A stretch of DNA of 64,000 nt from the NCBI GenBank assembly GCA_034508935.3, contig CM067452.1:320131-384130 (forward strand), read 5' to 3'. A program made the position numbers and the translations under genes. Positions within the stretch are counted from its first letter, which is position 1. Each line of letters opens with the position of its first letter. Shown piece by piece: positions 41,450-58,537 of this stretch. The notes below the pieces were generated by a model. The model did not search any database and was not told the DNA's origin. It worked only from the letters and a program-made list of their open reading frames with translations. The DNA comes from Berghia stephanieae. Taxonomy: Eukaryota; Mollusca; Gastropoda; Nudibranchia; Aeolidiidae.

Positions 41450-42398
41450 TTAGTAAAAAAATAAAATTTGATTGAGCTCAATGAAACCTATATCAATATC
41501 AATATCATTTTAACGTGCTTTTCAACACGAATCTAATGATGCCAAAATTGTGAAAATCAGATAGGCAGAAGAAAAGTTATGTTTGTTTAAAGGCTGAAAA
41601 ATTGTCTTCTATTACTATTTGCCTTTGTTATTCACTGACGGACTTTGTGACTAGGGAGTTTAAGTTTAATAGAAATTCTAGATGTACCTCACACACTTGA
41701 AACCAATGTCATATGAAAGAGCTGGAAACACAGATTACATAACAGTTTGAATTTTGTTTCTATCTTGATTAGAAATGTAGTTACGGCAGTTCAAAGTCTG
41801 AAATTTCAGACCGATTTTTACCCCAAAATTACCATTGCAAAGTTGTGACCGAAATCGCGTGATGTTAATAAAAAATGGTTAAAACTGTCAATATGGAGTT
41901 CTTATCATATATTGTATACCAAAATGTTCATCTTATCGAGGACAATGCATTTACATTAATAAAGAGGAAGATAAACATTTCAAATGAACACATTATTACA
42001 TAATATGACGCAAATGTTACATAAATAATCAAAAACTCAGCTAGATGTAAAAAACAATTTGCTCTATCACTTTTGGATTTATCCCAAATATCTCACTGAA
42101 ACAATTGCAAATAATTCCCCTCTTTTAATTAATACATAGAGAATAAAAAAAGGGTTTGAGAGTATTTAAATGAAAAGATATAAACATGTTGTGTAATGAC
42201 ATAATGAGTTTATTTTGACCTATGGCAATTTAATTGCATATAAATAAAATGGTAGATTGAAAAAGTTCAAATAAATTGAAACAGATTCCCTATTATAATT
42301 AGAAGGAAAGTTCTGGCTTTTAATACTTTAAAAAATTCTGCTGAACCACTTTGGGTTTATTGCTATTACATCATTTGAACTGACAAATGTAATTTTAT

Positions 42399-42436
<38 letters not shown>

Positions 42437-43690
42437 TTCTCTCTCAATGTATATAAATAACTAATAGAACTTCTTACCATAATAATTATTAAGGCTAAGG
42501 CCTTTAGAATATGGATACAAATGATAAACATATGGGACAGAAACTTGATGACTTGATGGCAAAGTAAAATTAAATTAAATTAAAGCAATTGGTATTTTTA
42601 AAATATCGATATTATTAATATCGGATTTCACAAAGAGAAGAAATATACGAACTTTTAAAACAAAAACTATAAAATGCCTATAAATAAAGTTTGAAAGTAT
42701 GTATTCAAAATAAAAACATAGTAAATAATAGTACTGAAAATATTATGGCCTAAATTTAACATAATACATATAACTAAATTTAAAATATCGATATGAATAT
42801 CGATATCGCCCAGCAGCATGATGAGAAGATAATGTAAACAAGGCATTTCGGCGCAGAATTAAAAGGTGTCTACGCATCGATATAGAGCCCTGAAATTTTG
42901 CACGAATAAAGTGTAGATGTTATTCTAAAAACAAGCGTTTAAATTTTAAAAATACACGCGGTAAATAAAAAAATAAATGCATTTGAAAATTGCCAAATTT
43001 TAACTTTATATAACTTCTGGAATTATTAATGGATTTTTCCTTAATTGGCACCATTTAAAAGGAAATTGAAAGACGAAAATAATGATACCAAAATATCTGC
43101 GATATTCCTCTTTATAACGAAGTTATGCATCTTTAATTGAACCCCCCAAAACGCGAACGGCAATTTCCAGTCACAACTTTCCTATGGGCGAGTTGGGTCA
43201 AAATTTGACTGCCACTGCTGCTGCTCACTAAACTGCCTATTGTGACCTGAAAATTGTTGCATTTCCGGTAATAACCACCATTTGGATTTCAAAACTGGTG
43301 TAAAATGGCCGCTAAGATTTGAGTAAGGATTTTGCTGGAACGAATTTTATGGATGCGGTATACAACTTTGCCCTGAATTTAATTTTATATAAAAGTTAAG
43401 ATGTTAAATAAACGTGCCATCATGAAATTTTGATTTACTGAGGTCTAATCTTTTAATTATCCAAAGCTAAATTATACCCTATTTTATCCATAATGAAAAG
43501 TTATACTAAATTGGCATTGATTTTAAAATAAACTACAAACGATAGAGTAATTCCTCCTGAAGAGAATAAGACATAAATCATTAAAATCCATCCATAAACA
43601 AAAAATCTATGAGACCCATCACTCAAAAGTCCAAAAAATCGGGTCACAGCCACTAGCCCATTTATCGGCTACCTGCTGGTGGGCCAAATG
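41450..43690. other. AT-rich intergenic DNA, probably old repeat
   Basis: No gene is supported. A run of about 36 C bases lies at 42401-42436. The 3' part resembles the interior of the 39486-40303 MITE in places (for example aatgataccaaaat) and its end, so a diverged relative may occupy some of it. Confidence 0.5.
42401..42436. repeat. Poly-C tract of about 36 bases
   Basis: The longest homopolymer in the window. It is likely to be length-variable and error-prone in assembly. Confidence 0.9.
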
Positions 43691-44131
43691 GACGTTTACC
43701 AAAGTACCTAGCCCACACTTAAGACTTAGGTTTAAGTTAATAAGGCATTATCATTAAGGCTTATTGCGCTACTCGTAGTCAGAAAAGACCCATGACCATA
43801 CATTAAATGTAGCAATGACTATGACATATTTGTGGAAAATACTTCGTTTAAATCAAAGCCCTATCTCTACTGAGTAAGAATCTTTTTGAATTGTGAAAAG
43901 CCATTCATTAATTTTAAAAAGTTATGCAGTTTCAAAGGTGTCAGTGTCAGTGTCATTTTTTGAAGACTCACACTCACTCAAAAATCACAAAGAGAAAAAA
44001 AATACGGAAAATATGGGATGCTTTTCTGCGTTTTATTCTGGTTTGTGGCTGTATCGCGCTTAATAGATGGAATATGATATTGAAACTTGGCAATTTTAGG
44101 ACAAATTTCTCAGAAAATATGATGAAGACAT

Positions 44132-44364
44132 CAGAAGAGGGTACTACCTCAAACTCGGGGACCCAAATAATTTTGGAGGTTTGGGAGGGGGGAAACTTTT
44201 TAATAGAAAAAAAGTCTAGTAGGGGGTTTGGGAGGGGAGAGACTTTTAAAAAAAAAAAGTTTCCCCCCTCCCAAACCCCAAAAATTATTTTAAAAAAAAG
44301 TTTCCCCCCTCCCAAAACCCACAAATTATTTGGGTCCCCGAGTTTGCGGTAGTACCCAGAAGAG
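44132..44364. mobile_element. Palindromic MITE with 8-bp target duplication
   Basis: The body is 44140-44356 (217 bp), flanked by CAGAAGAG at 44132-44139 and 44357-44364. The arms (ggtactacctcaaactcggg and complement) extend about 70 bp each, with extra internal copies of a gggaggggggaaact segment. The 8-bp duplication suggests a hAT-type or related source transposase. Confidence 0.82.
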
Positions 44365-44726
44365 CTCTAACTTGTACTTGTATAGTTTTAGAGCTGTATG
44401 GCTAGGGTCAACTGTAATTTTGTTAAAAAATATATTTAATATTGATCATTTGGAACATTTCCGAAGAGTAATTTTGCATTAACAACCCCATACAAATGAT
44501 GTGAAAAATGCCTGCTGAATTATTATCAATCAAAATAGTCCGTGAGACCACGACTTATGTTTTTTTCTGAGAGAGGGAGAGAGAGCGAGTGTGTGCGTGT
44601 GCGTTAATTTACTGTGAGGAAAAGAGAAATTGCACAAGTCTATTTCAAAGGGGACAATGATTGTTTAAAAGTGAAATTGTCAACTGATTAGTAAGACAAC
44701 ATGCGATAGACGACATTAGCACCCCT

Positions 44727-44878
44727 ATGACGTAACACAATGAACAAATGCCAAAAAAAAAAGCGAGAGAGGTGGATCTTCAGACTTTTGTGGCAGAGGT
44801 GGCAGAGGTGCCGCGAAAGTGTGAAGGTCCACCTCTCTCGCATTTTTTTTGGGCATTTGTTCATTTTGTTACATCATT
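44727..44878. mobile_element. Hairpin MITE
   Basis: Arms of about 55 bp (atgacgtaacacaatgaaca and complement) enclose about 40 bp. Pairing continues through an A/T run and gcgagagaggtgga. No clear target duplication beyond a possible TA. It would fold into one long hairpin if transcribed. Confidence 0.7.
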
Positions 44879-44879
44879 A

Positions 44880-47114
44880 TTTTTTATTATTATTATTTAT
44901 TTATTTTTTGAATTATTTTTTTTTTTTTAATTATTATTTTAAAATTATTACTATTATTATTATTTTGTGTTTCATTGACGATGACGATGTATCTGTTGTT
45001 GTGTAGTGATGGTGGTATACATATGGTGGTTGTGATTGTAGTGGTGGTGGTGGTGGTCATGATGTAGTAGTGGTAGTGACAATGACCATAAGAATAATGA
45101 TGATGGTGGTGGTGGCGGTTGCTGTAGTTTTGATAACGATGTGGTAGTGGTAATAATGATGATGATGTGATGGTAGTGGTGGTGGTAGCGACGATGATGA
45201 GGAGGAGGATGATGATGTAAAGGTTGTGGTGGTTGCTATAGTTTTGATAACGATGTGGAGGTTGCTGTGGTAGTATTAGTATGATGATGTGGTGGTGGCT
45301 ATAGTAGTAGATGTAGTTTATTGATGGTAACCTACTTCTATTATTTGCAGGAGCACTGAGATATGAGTCATGAGCAATGGCGAGAATGTGTGTGTTTGTG
45401 TGTGTGTGTGTGTGTGTGGAGAGAGAGAGATTCCTGGAACATTTATAAAATATATTTAACTAACTGTAAAAAAAACAATAAATGGGGACGGAACTATTCT
45501 CATTAAAGTAATCTGACAGATAGGTGATAGATTTCAAGATGTGAACTAATGATCAAGTCGGAGAGGTGGGGATGGAGAAATTTTCATGGATTGGATTGGG
45601 GTAACAAAAACAAAACAAAACACGATCTTGTCAAGTTTCAGACTTGAAGGAAAAGTTGAAATGTTCCAAATCTCAATTCTCAGTCACACAAAATGTTTCA
45701 ATCATCCCTCCTTTTCTTTCCTTCTCAAACTAACTCAAACACTCTCATTCAACTTCAAGCCAAGACAACACGCCATTTTGAACAGAAAATACAGTGTTGT
45801 GTTCAGTGAGGGGACAAAGATGGAAGAGCACTTCTACAACTTCCAATAGTGATTATGCCGTGAAATCACTATTCGCATTACTACTGCGAATAATCACTTC
45901 GAAAGACATTTCCATGAGGAAGTTTGGATATCCATTTAATCATTAATATAGATATTATCCGCAAATGATGCTTTAAAAGTCTTATACCAATTAGTAAATC
46001 TTTCAAATTATATCTAAAAAATATAAGACAGAATTTATGTAAAAAGGATTAATTAAAGGCAAAGGTTAAAACCAAATAAGAGCCTAAATAAATATGGATT
46101 ATTTCCCTTGTTCTGAATTTTGTAATTTGGCTAAGTATCTGGAGGAAAAATAACCAAATATCCCCCAAAATGTTCTGCTGCTTCTAGTGGCCATAAAGAG
46201 AGTTTATTACTGATAATATTTTGGCTACTTTTAACTTGTTAATTTGGGTGCTTTTGCGTGATACAAATAAAGTCTGGGATATCTAACGCTTCATCAAAAC
46301 TTTCAAAGATGGCTGTACGGCTGTATCTCGTTTGCAAATCTAAATCAATAAACTTATTGAAAACAAGCCATTTTCTGGTCTATTTTAGATAATATTTTTT
46401 TTTCTTTTGATAAATATCACTTGAACTCCAGGTGAGCACGTCAGTATATTTACTATTAGTCATTGAAGTGGTGCTTGGATGTGAAATTTCAGCCGTTAAA
46501 AAAAGAGAGACAAGGTAAAGGCGATCCCGTGACTGTGATGTGAATATGATGTAAAAAATAAATTGAAACACACACACAGAGAGAGAGGGAGAGAGAGAGA
46601 GAGAGATAAATAAATAGAGAGAGAGGTTCATATCATGAACAAATCCTCACCCTAATCAGGTTAAAATCTTAGGTTTGCTTTGCTTGTTTTGCTATTGATA
46701 TTGATAAGCAGGCGTTGGGTGTCACTCTATTCGAGAGATATCTCGATTTTCGTAAGTTTACTGTTGTGACCACTTATTAAAATAATAATAATATTTGATG
46801 ATAATTAATAATGTAATAAGAATAATAAAGTAAAGCGTGATTAACATTAACGAATGCTGATGATAATGACATTTAATATTATTTTTGAAAGTCGTTATTC
46901 TGTAATTATTTGTATGAGACCAGTAAGGCAATTCTCTGGAATCTCAGACACTCTACAGTTTTGGTCAAGTGGAACTCGTTTCCCATTTGATGAGTTCAAT
47001 TCCCATCTGTGAACGTTGACTTGTTTCTATATTATTTTTACCTTTTCTTTAGCACCATTATCTTTAAATTTGGAAATGAATCTTTAGACATTGAGATGAA
47101 CTTTGACTTTTCAG
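44880..47114. other. Low-complexity and spacer DNA upstream of NUP42 exons
   Basis: TTA and GTG/GAT-rich low-complexity sequence runs to about 45320, then GT and GA microsatellites (45388-45432 and 46570-46625). A nested hairpin lies at 45846-45893. No zinc-finger exon of NUP42 was recognised. Confidence 0.55.
45846..45893. repeat. Two adjacent small hairpins
   Basis: The sequence aatagtgatt pairs with aatcactatt across 9 bp, and attcgca pairs with tgcgaat immediately after. The element is unknown. Confidence 0.5.
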
Positions 47115-52876
<5,762 letters not shown>

Positions 52877-52959
52877 GTATGGAAATGCTTGTTGATTTGA
52901 TATGAAACTCTTTCCCCTGTCATTTGAGTTTACTACATTAAACCTCAGCTATTCTAGTT

Positions 52960-53675
52960 AAGTACACGTTATACCTTGTCTATTCTAGTTTAGTACATGT
53001 TATACCTTGTCTATTCTAGTTTAGTGCACGTTATATCTTGTCTATTCTAGTTTAGTACACGTTATACCTTGTCTATGCTAGTTTAGTACACGTTATATCT
53101 TGTCTATTCTAGTTTAGTACACGTTATATCTTGTCTATTCTAGTTAAGTACACGTTATATCTTGTCTATTCTAGTTTAGTACACGTTATACCTTGTCTAT
53201 TCTAGCTTAGTACACGTTATACCTTGTCTATGCTAGTTTAGTACACGTTATATCTTGTCTATTATAGTTTAGTACACGTTATATCTTGTCTATTCTAGTT
53301 TAGTACACGTTATACCTTGTCTATGCTAGTTTAGTACACGTTATATCTTGTCTATTCTAGTTTAGTACACGTTATACCTTGTCTATTCTAGTTTAGTACA
53401 CGTTATATCTTGTCTATTCTAGTTAAGTACACGTTATATCTTGTCTATTGTAGTTTAGTACACGTTATACCTTGTCTATGCTAGTTTAGTACACGTTATA
53501 CCTTGTCTATTCTAGTTAAGTACACGTTATACCTTGTCTATGCTAGTTTAGTACACGTTATATCTTGTCTATTCTAGTTTAGTACACGTTATACCTTGTC
53601 TATTCTAGTTTAGTACACGTTATACCTTGTCTATTCTAGTTTAGTACACGTTATACCTTGTCTATTCTAGTTCTA
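52960..53675. repeat. 32-bp minisatellite, about 22 units
   Basis: The unit is tctattctagtttagtacac followed by gttataccttg. Its core resembles that of the larger array at 55740-57846. Confidence 0.95.
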
Positions 53676-53689
53676 GTGTTTGGAATTAT

Positions 53690-54397
53690 TGATTTGTTAT
53701 GCAAGGTACAAGTTGGTAGAAATGGATTCTGTCAAATGGTATCAATCATATGTTTATTTTGATGTGGAGTTCCTTTACGTTCAGGACCTTTTCCAGCGAT
53801 ATCTTCAACAGTGACTTTTTATTCATCTTAAGGCTAAGGCCCCCCGTGGCTCTGGTATGCTACAAAAATCAATATTATATCTTTGTTGCTTGTTTATATA
53901 CATAGACGTGGTTGTTTGCTTAAAATTAGATGCTCTAAGCTTTCAAAAATAAATGTTCATGTTTTACATCTCTTGTTGACACGGTTAAAATGCTGACCTA
54001 GCGTTTTACGCATTACTTTATTTTGAGTTGACCATTTTAAAATCTCTTTGTAAGGTGATAAATATACATTTATTAAACATTGTGGCAAAATTACAGCCAA
54101 TTCTGGTAGTTACCTTTTGAGATCTACTCGAAATAGTCAGACAAGTTACAGTGATTGCAAAACTCCGGTTTCACCGGAAAAAAACTCCGGTCTGGAGCAA
54201 AACATTCCGGGTTTGGGGCAACTTCCGTTAAATTCCGGTGAGGTCAATTTGTTCCAAGGATCCCCCCCCCCCCTTTCCAACTACCCCATCATCACTACCA
54301 CTACTACTGCAACCACCACCACATCATCATCAGTCCACAACTACTACTACAACCACCACCACCACATCATCATCACTATCACTACCACAACTACCAT

Positions 54398-54439
<42 letters not shown>

Positions 54440-55170
54440 AAAAACCACCACTACAACACCATCATCATCATGACCACTACTACTACAACCACCACCACCA
54501 CATCATCACTACTACTACAACCACCACCACCACATTGTCATCACTACCACGACTTGCTACTACAACCACCACCACATCACCATTACTACCTCTACTACTA
54601 CAACCGCCACTACCACATCATCATCACTACCATTTGTACTGCAACCACCACTACTACAACCACCACCACATCATCATCACTACCACTACTACTACTACAA
54701 CAACAACCACTATCACTTCCTCATCATCACTATTACTATTACTACAACCACCAACACCACATCATCCTCACTACTACCACCAGTACTACAATCTCTACCA
54801 TTAGGTTTTGGCACTTTACTTCATTTGAAATTAGGAAACTTTGTGTATCATAATATCATTTTAATCAGTTATCTATTTAGAACTGATACTATACAATCTG
54901 TATGCCAAATACCATTCCAATTCCTTTTTCTTGTGTGCGGAAATTCCTCTTTCAGCATTGAAATTCCTACAAGTGGTGTCTGAAACTCTTGTGAGCCAAA
55001 TTTAAAGTTGGCGTCTCTGCAAGTTAGTCAAAAATGACATTTTGAGAAAAACGCAAAAATGCATTTCATATGCCTAAAAACAAGACTAGACAAATTATTC
55101 AAGGGTAATTTTAGGAGTTTTAGACCCCTTTTTGAGTTTTGAAATCTAAGGAAATGGATTCTACAGATAT
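53690..55170. other. Spacer with CTA/CCA low-complexity block
   Basis: The stretch 54285-54800 is CTA, CCA and TCA repeats that read as poly-Thr, poly-Leu or His/Tyr. A short ccggt-rich stretch lies at 54165-54240. Nothing else is recognised. Confidence 0.7.
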
Positions 55171-55184
55171 TTTTACATTTGAAT

Positions 55185-55352
55185 CCTTAATCTCAAAATT
55201 TGAGAAGCACAGGACCCGTGGATCCCCTTAATGAAAAGTTTTGTTATTGTTGACTTTAAGAAACCAAAACGATTTGAAACCTGAGTTGCCGACAAACCTG
55301 CTCTGCACATGCCGATTATTTGGTTTCTTTCGGTGATGGTTAAACGACCCAT
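55185..55352 (-). pseudogene. Tc1-like transposase N-terminal fragment
   Basis: The minus strand encodes MGRLTITERNQIIGMCRAGL followed by SATQVSNRFGFLKSTITKLF, matching the helix-turn-helix start of Tc1/mariner transposases (typically R-G-LT--ER-QI and VA--LGVS-STVSRL). Catalytic parts are absent. Confidence 0.75.
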
Positions 55353-55739
55353 GATCATAAAAATACAAGTACAAATTGAATGGGGTCTAATTTTATTTTG
55401 TCTACCTTTCTACAAAACCATTATGATGTATGTGCATGCGTCGTATTATAACCTTTGTCTTTTCTTTTTCAATCGAGATTCACAAAAAATGATTTTTTTT
55501 TCCCTCCCAACTTGTGTACGCCATTTATTGGATTTTGTAGTGTAACATTTCGACATGCGTTCTTTAAACTGTCATAAAAAGAAGTTAGTCAATCGAATAA
55601 CAACAAATTAGTATCAAATGTTACAAAATTGGACAATTTATCTTATTGTCTATGTTCCATGTAATTGTTTTAAATTGCGAATGAATAGAAACAGTTCAAA
55701 GACTGTTGCGTTAATCATGGTGATGAGTAAAGTTTACGA

Positions 55740-57846
55740 CACATTAAACCTAATCTACTCTAGCTTAAAAACATTAAACCTCGCTTGTTCTAGTTTATTA
55801 AGCATTAAACATCGTCTATTCTAGTTTACTACACATTATACATCATCTATTCTAGTTTACTACACATAAACATCATCTATTCTAGTTTACTACACATAAA
55901 CATCATCTATTCTAGTTTACTACACATAAACGTCATCTATTCTAGTTTACTACACATTAAACATCGTCTATTCTAGTTTACTACACATTATACATCATCT
56001 ATTCTAGTTTACTACACATAAACGTCATCTATTCTAGTTTACTACACATAAACGTCATCTATTCTAGTTACTACACATTAAACATCGTCTATTCTAGTTT
56101 ACTACACATTATACATCATCTATTCTAGTTTACTACAAATAAACATCATCTATTCTAGTTTACTACACATAAACATCTATTCTAGTTTACTACACATCAA
56201 ACATCGTCTATTCTAGTTTACTACACATAAACATCATCTATTCTAGTTTACTACACATTAAACATCGTCTATTCTAGTTTACTACACATTATACATCATC
56301 TATTCTAGTTTACTACACATAAACGTCATCTATTGTAGTTTACTACACATTAAACATCATCTATTCTAGTTTACTACACATAAACATCATCTATTCTAGT
56401 TTACTACACATTAAACATCGTCTATTCTAGTTTACTACACATTATACATCATATATTCTAGTTTACTACACATAAACATCATCTATTCTAGTTTACTACA
56501 CATAAACATCATCTATTCTAGTTTACTACACATAAACGTCATCTTTTCTAGTTTACTACACATAAACGTCATCTATTCTAGTTTACTACACACAAACGTC
56601 ATCTATTCTAGTTTACTACACATAAACGTCATCTATTCTAGTTTACTGCATATTAAACATCGTCTATTCTAGTTTACTACACATTAAACATCATCTATTC
56701 TAGTTTACCACACATAAACGTCATCTACTCTAGTTTACTACACATAAACATCGTCTATTCTAGTTTACTATACATAAACATCGTCTATTCTAGTTTACTA
56801 CACATTAAACATCGTCTATTCTAGTTTACTACACATTATACATCATCTATTCTAGTTTACTACACATAAACATCATCTATTTTAGTTTACTACACATAAA
56901 CGTCATCTATTCTAGTTTACTACACATAAACGTCATCTATTCTAGTTTACTGCACATAAACATCATCTATTCTAGTTTACTACACATAAACGTCATCTAC
57001 TCTAGTTTTCTACACATTAAACATCATCTATTCTAGTTTACTATACATAAACATCATCTATTCTAGTTTACTACACATAAACTTCATCTATTCTAGTTTA
57101 CTACACATAAACATCTATTCTAGTTTACTACACATAAACGTCATCTATTCTAGTTTACTACATAAACATCTATTCTAGTTTACTACACATAAACGTCATC
57201 TATTCTAGTTTACTACACATAAACGTCATCTATTCTAGTTTACTACACATAAACATCTATTCTAGTTTACTACACATAAACATCTATTCTAGTGTACTAC
57301 ACATTAAACATCGTCTATTCTAGTTTACTACACATTATACATCATCTATTCTAGTTTACTACACATAAACATCTATTCTAGTTTACTACACATAAACATC
57401 ATCTATTCTAGTTTACTACACATAAACATCATCTATTTTAGTTTTCTACACATAAACGTCATCTATTCTAGTTTACTACACATAAACGTCATCTATTCTA
57501 GTTTACTACACATAAACATCTATTCTAGTTTACTACACATAAACATCATCGATTCTAGTTTACTACACACAAACGTCATCTATTCTAGTTTACTACACAT
57601 AAACGTCATCTATTCTAGTTTACTACACATAAACGTCATCTATTCTAGTTTTCTACACATTAAACATCATCTATTCTAGTTTACTATACATAAACATCAT
57701 CTATTCTAGTTTACTACACATAAACGTCATCTATTCTAGTTTACTACACATAAACGTCATCTATTCTAGTTTACTACACATAAACATCTATTCTAGTTTA
57801 CTACACATAAACGTCATCTATTCTAGTTTACTACACATAAACATCT
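55740..57846. repeat. 30-bp minisatellite, about 70 units
   Basis: The unit is ctattctagtttactacaca followed by taaacatcat, with length variants of 22-32 bp (loss of atcat or gain of tta). The array resumes at 62306 after the inserted transposon. Confidence 0.96.
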
Positions 57847-58537
57847 CACGGCGAATAAAACTAACGTAATTTTTGACTCTTTAGTTTTTGCTTTGATCTT
57901 GCTTGATCCCCCGTGCCACCCACTGTGCATCTTCCCCTGTCGCCCATTCCACTCCCCTGATCACAGGCAAATCACTGATAACAGGGAACTTCACCTGTCA
58001 CAAGTGATTAATTACCCGCACCTTCGTCAGTTGAAACAAGGGGAGGTAATCGAGGTCCGAAAACAAGGGTGATAATATCAAAAACTGCATAAGAAATGCA
58101 CTCCTTACATCATTTACTACTGGAAACCTATGTGTCACACACGATTTCTTTTCTGATTTTTTAATATTTTAAGTTTCTGTGGTAACTATATATATTTTTG
58201 TGAAGTGCCAATTGGATTATAAAGCAGATAAGAATATTTCAAATTAGTGAGTGAAATTGTTCTGTCCACCGTATATCATTGATTAAAATATTTTTAAAAC
58301 ATGTTTTGTCACCGTGAGGGCCATATTTTCTTACACCCGAAAATAATACAATAAATTTTCAAATAGTATGTCCAAGAAGTACGCTTAATTCACACGAAAT
58401 AAAAAAGTTATGATTATTTAAAATCTGGGCAATCCGTTGTGTGAAATAACATTATTATTTTTGGTTGAGTGATTTAATTTTTTTATATTAATTTTATTTG
58501 TGGTACTGAAACAATTTTTTTTGTACTACAGACAAGA

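Noticed and set aside
45586-45849. 87-residue open frame upstream of NUP42
   Set aside because: No zinc-finger pattern, no homology and no splice context linking it to NUP42.
52960-53675. CRISPR-like array
   Set aside because: Units are contiguous with no unique spacers, and the window is animal DNA.
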